A DNA stretch of 64,000 nucleotides from the NCBI RefSeq assembly GCF_001428105.1, contig NZ_LMSJ01000045.1:335903-399902 (forward strand), read 5' to 3'. The stretch comes from Paenibacillus sp. Soil766 (GTDB lineage: Bacteria > Bacillota > Bacilli > Paenibacillales > NBRC-103111). The notes beneath the pieces were generated by a model that was not told the DNA's origin, ran no database searches, and was given only the letters and a program-made list of their open reading frames with translations. Shown in pieces: positions 24,054 to 31,080 of this stretch; the first letter of the stretch is position 1, and every line of letters begins with the position of its first letter. The position numbers were made by a program, and so were the translations under genes.

Positions 24054-25789
24054 TTAGAGGTGTAGGCGCATCATCGGGAATTGCAATGGGTCAAGCGTTT
24101 GTTATTCCCACTTGGGAATGGGATTTTCCAGAGAAAATGATAGATGTGACGGATTTAGCGTATGAATTCGAGCGATTGTATGATGGTATTCGGCACTCCA
24201 AGGACGAGTTAGAACTAATCAAACAAGAGATCAAAGAAGTTGTCGGGCAAGAACAGGCCTATATTTTTGATGCACATTTGGCCATTTTGGAAGACCCTAT
24301 TTTCATGAATGAAATTCAAGGTATTATTGAGCTGCAATATAAAGCCGCAGAAGTCGCGGTGAAAGAAGTTATTGATAAATTCGTAGGTATGTTTAATTTG
24401 ATTGATGATGAATACATGAAAGAACGTGCCTTAGATATTAAAGATGTCGGTAATCGTCTCTTGAAACATTTATTGGGGGATACAAGCACAACAGTGCCGC
24501 CGATTGACCATCCTTATATTCTAGTTGCGAAGGAGCTTACCCCTTCACAGCTTGCTCATCTAGACCCGACGAATGTGCTAGGATTGTTGACCATTCTGGG
24601 AGGAACGCACTCACACGTGTCGATTATGGCTAGAGCGATGTCTGTTCCTTATGTACTTGGATTAGAAGGAAAGCTGCTGCGTCCTATTCAGAATGGTGAT
24701 TTCTTGATTATTGATGGGCAAGAAGGCACTTTGTATATTAACCCAGATAAGATCACAATAGAACGTTATCAAGCGCGTAAGAAAAACTGGCTGGAGTTCA
24801 AAGAAAGTTTGCAAGGAATTGCCGATGTGGCTCCGTTGACATTGGATAGAAGCTTGGTTAATCTGCATGCGAATATTAATTCGGTTATGGAAATTGACCA
24901 AGTACTGAGGAATGGCGCATCAGGTGTAGGGTTATTCCGTACGGAATACTTGTATATGGATCGAGATTCATTGCCTAGTGAAGAGGAACAATTTGAGGTC
25001 TATCGCCACGCGGCGCTGCAGCTCAAAGGGCGTCCAATCGTAATCCGTACCTTGGATATAGGCGGGGATAAGAAACTGGACTACATGCCGCTAGCCAAAG
25101 AAGACAATCCTTTCCTAGGCTACAGAGCCATTCGGATTTCTCTGGATCGAACGGACCTGTTTATGACACAGTTAAGAGCGATCTTAAGAGCTAGTCATTA
25201 TGGGAATGTGAAGATCATGTATCCAATGGTGACTTCGATCGAAGAGGTGCGTCAAGCGAAAGCGCACTTGGAAAGAGCGAAGCTGGAGCTAAGTAGTCTT
25301 GGTGTGCCTTTTAATGCGAATATCGAGGTTGGCCTTACGATTGAAGTACCTGCAGCTGCCATTATTGCTGATGTGCTTGCCAGTGAAGTGAATTTCATGA
25401 GTATCGGTACGAATGATCTAGTTCAATATGTTCTAGCTGTTGATCGAATGAACGAGAATATCGCGCACTTATATAATCCTTATCATCCCGCCGTTATTCG
25501 ATTACTCAAACTCGTGATCGACGCAGGCAAGCGTGTTGGCATTCCTGTAGGCGTATGCGGGGAAATGGCAGGAGATATTCGGGCTCTGCCGATTTGGCTT
25601 GGACTGGGCATTGAGGAGCTGAGCATATCGGTTCAGACGCTCTTGCAAGTTAAGCACAGACTGCTTAGCAGTGATGCCGCGACATGCAAGGCGTTGGTCG
25701 ATCGTATTTTAATTTGCAAAACGAGTGATGAAATCTTGGAGCTTCTTGCTCAAACAGAACAAACGGAATCCATTGTAGGAGGTAATTAG
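24050..25789 (+). CDS. ptsI: PTS enzyme I (phosphoenolpyruvate-protein phosphotransferase)
   Basis: This 579-residue enzyme I takes phosphate from PEP and passes it to HPr. The phospho-histidine is H189 in GGTHSHVSIMARAM. The usual motif is GGxTSHxAIxAR, so the residue two before the His is His instead of Thr. The PEP site is intact: GASGVGLFRTEYLYMDR, IRTLDIGGDKKLDYM, FMSIGTNDLVQYVLAVDR and GVCGEMAGD with the catalytic Cys. It is coupled to the EIICBA gene by an ATGA overlap. No ptsH lies beside it, so HPr must come from elsewhere; this may be a second, operon-specific enzyme I. Confidence 0.92.
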   Translation: MIRGVGASSGIAMGQAFVIPTWEWDFPEKMIDVTDLAYEFERLYDGIRHSKDELELIKQEIKEVVGQEQAYIFDAHLAILEDPIFMNEIQGIIELQYKAAEVAVKEVIDKFVGMFNLIDDEYMKERALDIKDVGNRLLKHLLGDTSTTVPPIDHPYILVAKELTPSQLAHLDPTNVLGLLTILGGTHSHVSIMARAMSVPYVLGLEGKLLRPIQNGDFLIIDGQEGTLYINPDKITIERYQARKKNWLEFKESLQGIADVAPLTLDRSLVNLHANINSVMEIDQVLRNGASGVGLFRTEYLYMDRDSLPSEEEQFEVYRHAALQLKGRPIVIRTLDIGGDKKLDYMPLAKEDNPFLGYRAIRISLDRTDLFMTQLRAILRASHYGNVKIMYPMVTSIEEVRQAKAHLERAKLELSSLGVPFNANIEVGLTIEVPAAAIIADVLASEVNFMSIGTNDLVQYVLAVDRMNENIAHLYNPYHPAVIRLLKLVIDAGKRVGIPVGVCGEMAGDIRALPIWLGLGIEELSISVQTLLQVKHRLLSSDAATCKALVDRILICKTSDEILELLAQTEQTESIVGGN

Positions 25790-25790
25790 T

Positions 25791-26333
25791 ATGGAATTAG
25801 CAGGTTTGAAGGTGCTAGCCTTTGTTGATGAAGAATTTGAAGATTTGGAAATGTGGTATCCTGTCTACCGGTTGCGCGAAGCAGGAGCAGTTGTAGACAT
25901 CGTTGGACCTAAAGCGAAGACCGTATATCATGGCAAATATGGTGTACCCATCACGACGGACTATGCGTTCGATGAAGTGAAATCTTCGGATTATGTTGGT
26001 CTCTATGTACCAGGTGGTTGGGCACCTGACAAGCTACGTCGTTATGCCGATGTGCTTAGATTAACGCAGGAATTTCATGCGGATGTAAAGCCAATCGCGC
26101 AAATTTGTCATGCTGGCTGGGTTTTGATTTCTGCCAAAATCGTTCAAGGCTACACGATGACGTCCACGCCTGGCATTCGCGATGATATCGAAAATGCTGG
26201 GGCGATCTGGCTTGATGAAGAAGTGGTCGTGGATCGCAATATCATTTCAGGGCGTAGACCGCCGGATCTTCCGGCATTTTCCAAACGTTTTGTGGAGGAA
26301 GTTATCTCGTTTAGCAAACAACAGGAAAAGTAA
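25791..26333 (+). CDS. DJ-1/PfpI family protein
   Basis: This 180-residue class I glutamine-amidotransferase-like protein has the nucleophile C106 in IAQICHAGWVLIS. The preceding VGLYVPGGWAPDKLR and the following TMTSTPGIRDDIENAGA are typical of the PfpI/YraA subgroup, proposed to act in protein or glycation damage repair. It begins one base after the enzyme I stop, so it is the third gene of the PTS operon. A link between sugar-phosphate stress and damage repair is plausible but inferred. Confidence 0.92.
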   Translation: MELAGLKVLAFVDEEFEDLEMWYPVYRLREAGAVVDIVGPKAKTVYHGKYGVPITTDYAFDEVKSSDYVGLYVPGGWAPDKLRRYADVLRLTQEFHADVKPIAQICHAGWVLISAKIVQGYTMTSTPGIRDDIENAGAIWLDEEVVVDRNIISGRRPPDLPAFSKRFVEEVISFSKQQEK

Positions 26334-26458
26334 CACTTCGCTTCCAAAGGTGGCAAAAACTACTATGTATGACTCAGAAGGAAATCTGAAGACATCGTAG
26401 AATAACATAGTACAAGCAACTCATGTACATGCCGCCAGGAAGTAGAAGGAGTGTTAGA

Positions 26459-26866
26459 ATGCAAAAGTATTGTAAGTGCGGACGCACGATGAACCTTCGT
26501 CTGCGTACGGTTATTTATCAAAGTAAAGTAGATATCGAGAATGTGCCTATTTATTCCTGTGAAGCCTGTGGACGAAGTGAGGTCGTACCTCATGTGAAGC
26601 CTGAACTTACTGGTCTGATAGGTAGGTTAGGTAGTAAACCAGAGAAGCAGCAATTCTTTTTCCATGAAGTTTCGGAAGTTGCCTTTCTGCTATTAAAAGT
26701 AACAGAAAAAGAGCGTATGAATGATTCTATGGAGAAAATTGTGGAAGAACGAATCAATGAACTGTTGGACATCTTATTGCTAGCGCAATCGCTAGGAGAT
26801 GAGCCATGGGCTGAGGAAATTCGGAAACGGTTATCTCAAATCACTCAAAGCGCAATTTCAACGTAA
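26459..26866 (+). CDS. small protein with N-terminal zinc ribbon
   Basis: This 135-residue protein begins with a CxC...CxxC zinc ribbon (YCKCGRTMNLRLRTVIY then YSCEACGRSEVV), resembling the YgiT-type finger. A helical, acidic C-terminal part (ERMNDSMEKIVEERINELLDILLLAQSLG) follows. The frame extends upstream, but ATG 26459 follows AAGGAG. No antitoxin-like DNA-binding domain or toxin partner is visible. Function unknown. Confidence 0.75.
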   Translation: MQKYCKCGRTMNLRLRTVIYQSKVDIENVPIYSCEACGRSEVVPHVKPELTGLIGRLGSKPEKQQFFFHEVSEVAFLLLKVTEKERMNDSMEKIVEERINELLDILLLAQSLGDEPWAEEIRKRLSQITQSAIST

Positions 26867-26875
26867 AAATTGGCG

Positions 26876-26904
26876 GCCAATCTCGATAGGAGGTTGGCTT
26901 TTAT
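26876..26904 (+). terminator. terminator after the zinc-ribbon gene
   Basis: GCCAATCTC and GAGGTTGGC form a nine-bp stem with one G-U pair, followed by TTTTATT. Confidence 0.65.
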
Positions 26905-26919
26905 TCTATTTGTGACCCT

Positions 26920-26962
26920 TTTGAAAATAAAATGAAAATTATTTTCAAAGCATTTTCATTTT
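26920..26962. promoter_or_regulatory. nested inverted repeats with a Fur-like 7-1-7 box upstream of ccpA
   Basis: TGAAAATTATTTTCA (26933-26947) is a perfect 7-1-7 palindrome differing from the Bacillus Fur-box core by one base per arm. It is nested in a perfect 11-bp inverted repeat (26920-26930 with 26939-26949) and shares bases with another (26929-26939 with 26952-26962). The cluster ends four bases before the ccpA -35. Confidence 0.5.
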
Positions 26963-26965
26963 GCA

Positions 26966-26994
26966 TTGCAAGATGGGTTAATTTGTCGTATCAT
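26966..26994 (+). promoter_or_regulatory. ccpA promoter
   Basis: TTGCAA (26966-26971) and TATCAT (26989-26994) are separated by exactly 17 bp. Confidence 0.55.
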
Positions 26995-27046
26995 AACGAT
27001 AATATACTAGGTTCGCAGAATACTTGTGAAAATGGAGAGAGCAACC

Positions 27047-28054
27047 GTGACCGTAACCATTTATGATGTAGCGAGAGAAGCAGGCGTTTCCATGGCAACC
27101 GTATCTCGGGTCGTTAATAATAACCCGAACGTGAAGCCACAAACACGTAAGAAAGTTTTTGAAGCCATTGAACGATTGGGTTACCGTCCAAATGCGGTAG
27201 CTAGAGGATTAGCAAGTAAGAAGACGACAACGGTTGGCGTTGTTATTCCCGATATATCCAATTCTATTTTTGCTGAAGTAGCGCGTGGAATTGAGGATAT
27301 TGCGAATATGTACCATTACAATATCATTTTGTGTAATGCGGACAAGAAGAAAGAGAAAGAAATTCGTGTAATCAATACATTGCTTGAGAAACAAGTTGAT
27401 GGGTTGCTCTTCATGGGTGGAGTTGTAACCGAAGAACATATTCAAGCTTTCCGTACTTCATCTGTACCGGTTGTCCTTTGTGGCACGAAGGATGAGAACC
27501 AAGCAATGGCATCCGTCGATATTGATCATGAGGCGGCTGCATTTGATGCAGTGAACGTACTTATTGCAGCTGGGCATCGCGATATTGCAATGATTTCAGG
27601 AACACTTCAGGATCCAGCGAATGGATTCGCGAGATATCAAGGCTACAAACGTGCGCTTGAAACGGCTGGTATTCCATTACGTGATGAGTATGTACGGATT
27701 GGCAATTACCGTTATGAGTCCAGTGTGGATGCGGTTAACTATTTCTTGGAACTTTCTCCTAAACCATCTGCCATATTCTCGGCAACGGATGAGATGGCTA
27801 TTGGCGCTATTCATACCATTCAAGACAATGGGCTTCGCGTTCCTGAAGATATCGCTGTAATCAGCGTAGATAACATTCGGATGGCATCCATGGTGAGACC
27901 GACATTAACGACGGTAGCTCAACCAATGTATGATATCGGAGCTGTGTCGATGCGACTACTGACGAAGTTGATGAATAAAGAATCAACAGAAAATATGCAA
28001 GTAATTTTACCGCATGAAATCATTAACCGTCATTCGGTTAAAGCTCAAGCTTAA
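27047..28054 (+). CDS. ccpA: catabolite control protein A
   Basis: This 335-residue LacI-family global regulator binds cre sites with Ser-phosphorylated HPr or Crh as corepressor. The N-terminus TIYDVAREAGVSMATVSRVVNNNPNVKPQTRKKV and the hinge AVARGLASKKTTTVGVVIPDISN are diagnostic. The C-domain shows PSAIFSATDEMAIGAIH. Starts at 27026 (GTG) and 27032 (ATG) are in frame, but GTG 27047 is seven bases from GGAGAG and yields the normal length. It stands as a single gene between terminators. Likely targets in this window are acsA (cre-like site at 31044) and possibly the sugar operons; the Crh-like gene at 42002 could supply a corepressor. Confidence 0.95.
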   Translation: MTVTIYDVAREAGVSMATVSRVVNNNPNVKPQTRKKVFEAIERLGYRPNAVARGLASKKTTTVGVVIPDISNSIFAEVARGIEDIANMYHYNIILCNADKKKEKEIRVINTLLEKQVDGLLFMGGVVTEEHIQAFRTSSVPVVLCGTKDENQAMASVDIDHEAAAFDAVNVLIAAGHRDIAMISGTLQDPANGFARYQGYKRALETAGIPLRDEYVRIGNYRYESSVDAVNYFLELSPKPSAIFSATDEMAIGAIHTIQDNGLRVPEDIAVISVDNIRMASMVRPTLTTVAQPMYDIGAVSMRLLTKLMNKESTENMQVILPHEIINRHSVKAQA

Positions 28055-28065
28055 GTGAAAAAATA

Positions 28066-28115
28066 AACCTCTAATCGTGTCCTTCCATGTTGGAAGAGAT
28101 GCGATAGAGGTTTTC
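28066..28115 (+). terminator. ccpA terminator
   Basis: AACCTCTAATCG (28066-28077) pairs with CGATAGAGGTT (28102-28112) with one bulge, and an inner TCTTCC/GGAAGA-like stem strengthens it. TTTTCTC follows. Confidence 0.7.
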
Positions 28116-28143
28116 TCATGTAGGAAGAGAGAGGGAAATCAAT

Positions 28144-28845
28144 ATGACTTGGAACAAAATCGCACTAATTGGAGCAATGAATGAAGAAATTGAGCTGCTC
28201 GTTGCTCATATGACAGATATAAGCGAAACGGTAAAAGCCGGCATTACCTTCCGAGAAGGCACATATTTCGGGAAAAATGTCGTTGTATGCCGCACTGGCG
28301 TGGGGAAAGTGAATGCTGCAGTAACTACGCAAATTCTGATCGATCAGTTTGGTGTAGAGGCTGTTATCTTCACGGGTGTAGCTGGGGCATTAGATCCTGA
28401 ATTGCAAATCGGTGATCTTGTTATTTCCACGGAATGTGTACAGCATGATATGGACGTGACAGCACTAGGTTTTCCGCGCGGCGTTATTCCTTATGCTGAG
28501 AACTCGGTGTATGCAGCTGATCGCAAACTCGTAGAGTTAGCTGTCGCTTCTGGAGAAAAATTATTTGCAGGTAAAGTGAAGCAGGGGAGAGTACTATCAG
28601 GCGATCAGTTCATTGCAAGCCGTGATGTGGTAGCTAGTCTGTATCAAGAGCTGAACGGTATCTGTGTCGAGATGGAAGGATCATCTGTTGCACAAGTGTG
28701 TGCGATGAATAGTATACCTTATGTTGTCTTGCGCTCCATGTCGGACAAAGCAGATGGCTCTGCCCATGTGAATTTCGCCGAGTTTACGGTGATTGCATCG
28801 GAGAATTCGTATAAAATGGTTGAAGATATGGTGAAGCAGCTGTAA
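28144..28845 (+). CDS. mtnN: 5'-methylthioadenosine/S-adenosylhomocysteine nucleosidase
   Basis: This 233-residue enzyme cleaves methylthioadenosine and S-adenosylhomocysteine to adenine and the thioribose compound. The family pattern is intact: IGAMNEEIELL with the general-acid Glu, VVVCRTGVGKVNAA, VIFTGVAGALDPELQIGDLVIS, and GICVEMEGSSVAQVC followed by LRSMSDKADGSAHVNF with the catalytic Asp. It is a single gene with its own terminator. It serves methyl recycling and removal of inhibitory by-products. Confidence 0.96.
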   Translation: MTWNKIALIGAMNEEIELLVAHMTDISETVKAGITFREGTYFGKNVVVCRTGVGKVNAAVTTQILIDQFGVEAVIFTGVAGALDPELQIGDLVISTECVQHDMDVTALGFPRGVIPYAENSVYAADRKLVELAVASGEKLFAGKVKQGRVLSGDQFIASRDVVASLYQELNGICVEMEGSSVAQVCAMNSIPYVVLRSMSDKADGSAHVNFAEFTVIASENSYKMVEDMVKQL

Positions 28846-28860
28846 ATCTGCCTCATGAAT

Positions 28861-28904
28861 AAAGCTCAGAGCATCGCCTAGTTGGCGGTGATCTGAGCTT
28901 TTCT
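28861..28904 (+). terminator. mtnN terminator
   Basis: AAAGCTCAGA and TCTGAGCTTT pair around an inner CATCGCC/GGCGGTG stem, followed by TTCTT. Confidence 0.75.
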
Positions 28905-28920
28905 TATCTCTGGAATGATT

Positions 28921-30108
28921 TCACTTCAAATACATCATCGCGAGTTCCTTCGTCTGCCGATTCTTCTCTGTGATCACCTGACGCCTTGGAATCGGCGCCC
29001 AAGTGTCGACCGGGTCGAGCCACGTCTCCACGAGTGGGATGGGGCTCTTGCCTTGCCAGGCGTCCAGCCACGCCTGGGGCAGCCTCAGCTGGGGCTCCGC
29101 CTCCAGCTGATCCATAATCGCCTGCTCGCTCATCACGAGCCAGAGCAGGCTCCAAGCCCGCGGTACGACACGCCAGATGTCGTACCCTCCCCCCCCGAGC
29201 GCGACCCACCGACCTTCGCACCACTGGTGCGCAAGTCGATGGATGAGCTCGGGCATGGCCTTGTACACGCGCATGGAGCAATGTACATGCGCGAGCGGGT
29301 CGAAAGCATGGGCGTCGCACCCATGCTGCGAGATAATAACGTCCGGCTGGAAGCGGGCGATCAGCTCGGTCAACACCTCGCTGAAGCATTCCAGCCAAGA
29401 ATCATCCTCGGTGTAGGGCTCCACCGGGATGTTCACACTCGTTCCGAACGCGTCTCCTTCTCCGCGTTCGTTCACAGCCCCAGTGCCGGGGAATAAATAT
29501 TTCCCCGTCTCATGGATGGACAACGTGCCGACCTGCGGATCGGCGTAGAAGCTCCACTGCACACCATCGCCGTGGTGCACGTCCGTGTCGATGTAGAGCA
29601 CCTTAGCGCTATATTTCTCCTTGGCGTAGGCGATCGCCGCAGATGCGTCATTATAGACGCAGAAGCCCGCACCCTTGCTCTGCAGGGCATGGTGGAGGCC
29701 GCCGCCTAAATGTAAGGCATGCGGCGCTTGGCCGGACATAACGACGTCTACGGCAAGGATAGAGCCACCTACGACCTTCGCTGTGATGTCATGCATCCCT
29801 GGGAAGTAGGGCGTATCGTCTGTGTCGAGCCCGAAACGCGTAGCTTCACGCACCCAGCGCTCATCAGGGTCAGCCGCACTTAGTGCTTTCACAGCCTCGA
29901 TATAAGGGGCTGTATGCACGCGCATCAGATCTGTGTCTGTCGCTGGGCTAGCAGTGAGAAGTGCACTGTCAGGGAGCGCACCAGCCTTGCGAAGCAGATC
30001 AACTGTCATGATGAGACGATCCTGATTGAAGGGATGAGTATCATTAAATTTATATTGAATTTCTTGATCATCATAGATAAACACAGGTTGCGTAAACTTC
30101 ATGTTCAT
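28921..30108 (-). CDS. acuC: acetoin utilization protein AcuC (histone-deacetylase family)
   Basis: This 395-residue zinc amidohydrolase of the class I HDAC family removes acetyl groups from acetyl-CoA synthetase, reversing AcuA. HDAC landmarks are GLHHALQSKGAGFCVYNDASAA, YIDTDVHHGDGVQWSFY with zinc ligands, IISQHGCDAHAFDPLAH, and GGGGYDIWRVVPRAW. It lies downstream of acuA (68-base gap) and divergent from acsA. The 3' two thirds of the gene (about 28970-29720) are strikingly GC-rich compared with the 5' third and with neighbours. That produces many long open frames in all six frames there; AcuC is the only one with family identity. acuB, the usual third member, is absent. Confidence 0.95.
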   Translation of the reverse strand: MNMKFTQPVFIYDDQEIQYKFNDTHPFNQDRLIMTVDLLRKAGALPDSALLTASPATDTDLMRVHTAPYIEAVKALSAADPDERWVREATRFGLDTDDTPYFPGMHDITAKVVGGSILAVDVVMSGQAPHALHLGGGLHHALQSKGAGFCVYNDASAAIAYAKEKYSAKVLYIDTDVHHGDGVQWSFYADPQVGTLSIHETGKYLFPGTGAVNERGEGDAFGTSVNIPVEPYTEDDSWLECFSEVLTELIARFQPDVIISQHGCDAHAFDPLAHVHCSMRVYKAMPELIHRLAHQWCEGRWVALGGGGYDIWRVVPRAWSLLWLVMSEQAIMDQLEAEPQLRLPQAWLDAWQGKSPIPLVETWLDPVDTWAPIPRRQVITEKNRQTKELAMMYLK

Positions 30109-30176
30109 TTTCCAAATTCCCCCGAATTGGCTAACAATTTCGTTTGAAGATCTGCTACTAACTGCATCTTATGGAG

Positions 30177-30815
30177 CTAATACATAAAGCGCTGCTGGAA
30201 ACGCACACGATCGAACTGCTCGACCGATGAGATAGGTACTTGCTTCCCGATTCTCACCATGAGACAGTTAGCGGGATGTGAGCAAATTTCTGGATCATCG
30301 GTTGCAAACCAGATCATATCGACACTTTTCATGAGCTTCTCCATCATTTGACGATATTCCCAAACGGTTAATTTACTCGTTTCTAAATCCCAATGCCAAT
30401 AATATTCGGTTGTGAAACATATGACATTTTCCATTTGATCATCTTCAAATGCAAGTTGAATCATTTTTTTGCCTAAACCAATCGATCTGTAATCATCAGC
30501 GACCTCAATGGCACCGAGTTCAATTAAATCCTTCATATTTCCTTGTGACCATCGTTCAATTTCATCTGCGTAATGGAAAGTGACGTAACCGACAATGGTG
30601 GATCCATCCCTCGCCAGAATGATTCGTCCTTCAGGTAACCCGGCGATCTCGATGAGTGCTTCGAGTTGTTCTTTCGGCCGGCGAAAGGCGTCGAGCTTCG
30701 CGTGCATGGTGAGTTCCTGCAATTTGTCTGGTGAAACGGGACCCTCAATAATAATTTCTGATTGATCGGGAGCAGTGCGCAAGCTTTGTGAGTGGTAGAT
30801 CTTGATATGCTGCAT
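30177..30815 (-). CDS. acuA: acetoin utilization protein AcuA (GNAT lysine acetyltransferase)
   Basis: This 212-residue GNAT-family protein acetylates and thereby inactivates acetyl-CoA synthetase. The GNAT core reads IILARDGSTIVGYVTFHYAD, LIELGAIEVADDYRSIGLGKKMIQLAF, then TTEYYWHWDLETSKLTVWEYRQMMEKLM, which is specific to AcuA. A longer frame exists, but ATG 30815 (MQHIKIYHSQSL) follows AGAAGGAG and fits the family length of about 210. It diverges from acsA, its target, across a 265-base regulatory gap. Confidence 0.95.
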   Translation of the reverse strand: MQHIKIYHSQSLRTAPDQSEIIIEGPVSPDKLQELTMHAKLDAFRRPKEQLEALIEIAGLPEGRIILARDGSTIVGYVTFHYADEIERWSQGNMKDLIELGAIEVADDYRSIGLGKKMIQLAFEDDQMENVICFTTEYYWHWDLETSKLTVWEYRQMMEKLMKSVDMIWFATDDPEICSHPANCLMVRIGKQVPISSVEQFDRVRFQQRFMY

Positions 30816-30986
30816 AACCTTGGCTCTCCTTCTAAAAAACAGCATGATGGGCGTTTCCTTTACAAAAATATGAGAATTTATATATTTCACATAAGTAGTC
30901 GTTTATTTTGGATTCATAGTAATTTTATACCAAACTTTTGTTTGAAATCATAGCAAAACTTAAACATAGGCGAAATATTCTGAGTA

Positions 30987-30995
30987 TGTTATAAT
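30987..30995 (+). promoter_or_regulatory. acsA promoter (extended -10)
   Basis: TGTTATAAT carries a perfect -10 with the TGn extension. The start is expected near 31002, leaving an ~80-base leader that contains the cre-like site. Confidence 0.5.
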
Positions 30996-31043
30996 AGAAC
31001 ATGTCAAAAATCGATCACATTTTGCTCGAATTCATCAGTAAAG

Positions 31044-31057
31044 TGAAAGCGGTTTAT
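31044..31057 (+). promoter_or_regulatory. cre-like site in the acsA leader
   Basis: TGAAAGCGGTTTAT matches the cre consensus TGWAANCGNTNWCA except at the last two bases. It lies about 42 bases downstream of the predicted start, a place where CcpA could block elongation. CcpA control of acsA is established in B. subtilis. Confidence 0.6.
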
Positions 31058-31080
31058 TTCGTGAGGAGGGTTTTACGTTT

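Noticed and set aside
26459..26866. Toxin-antitoxin system based on a YgiT-like zinc finger
   Set aside because: No HTH domain in this protein and no MqsR-like small toxin gene next to it.
28904..29496. Long ORFs on both strands (164 and 193 residues) overlapping acuC
   Set aside because: The region is GC-rich, which removes stop codons in all frames. Only the AcuC frame shows a protein family; the others are compositionally odd (Arg, Pro, Ala, His).
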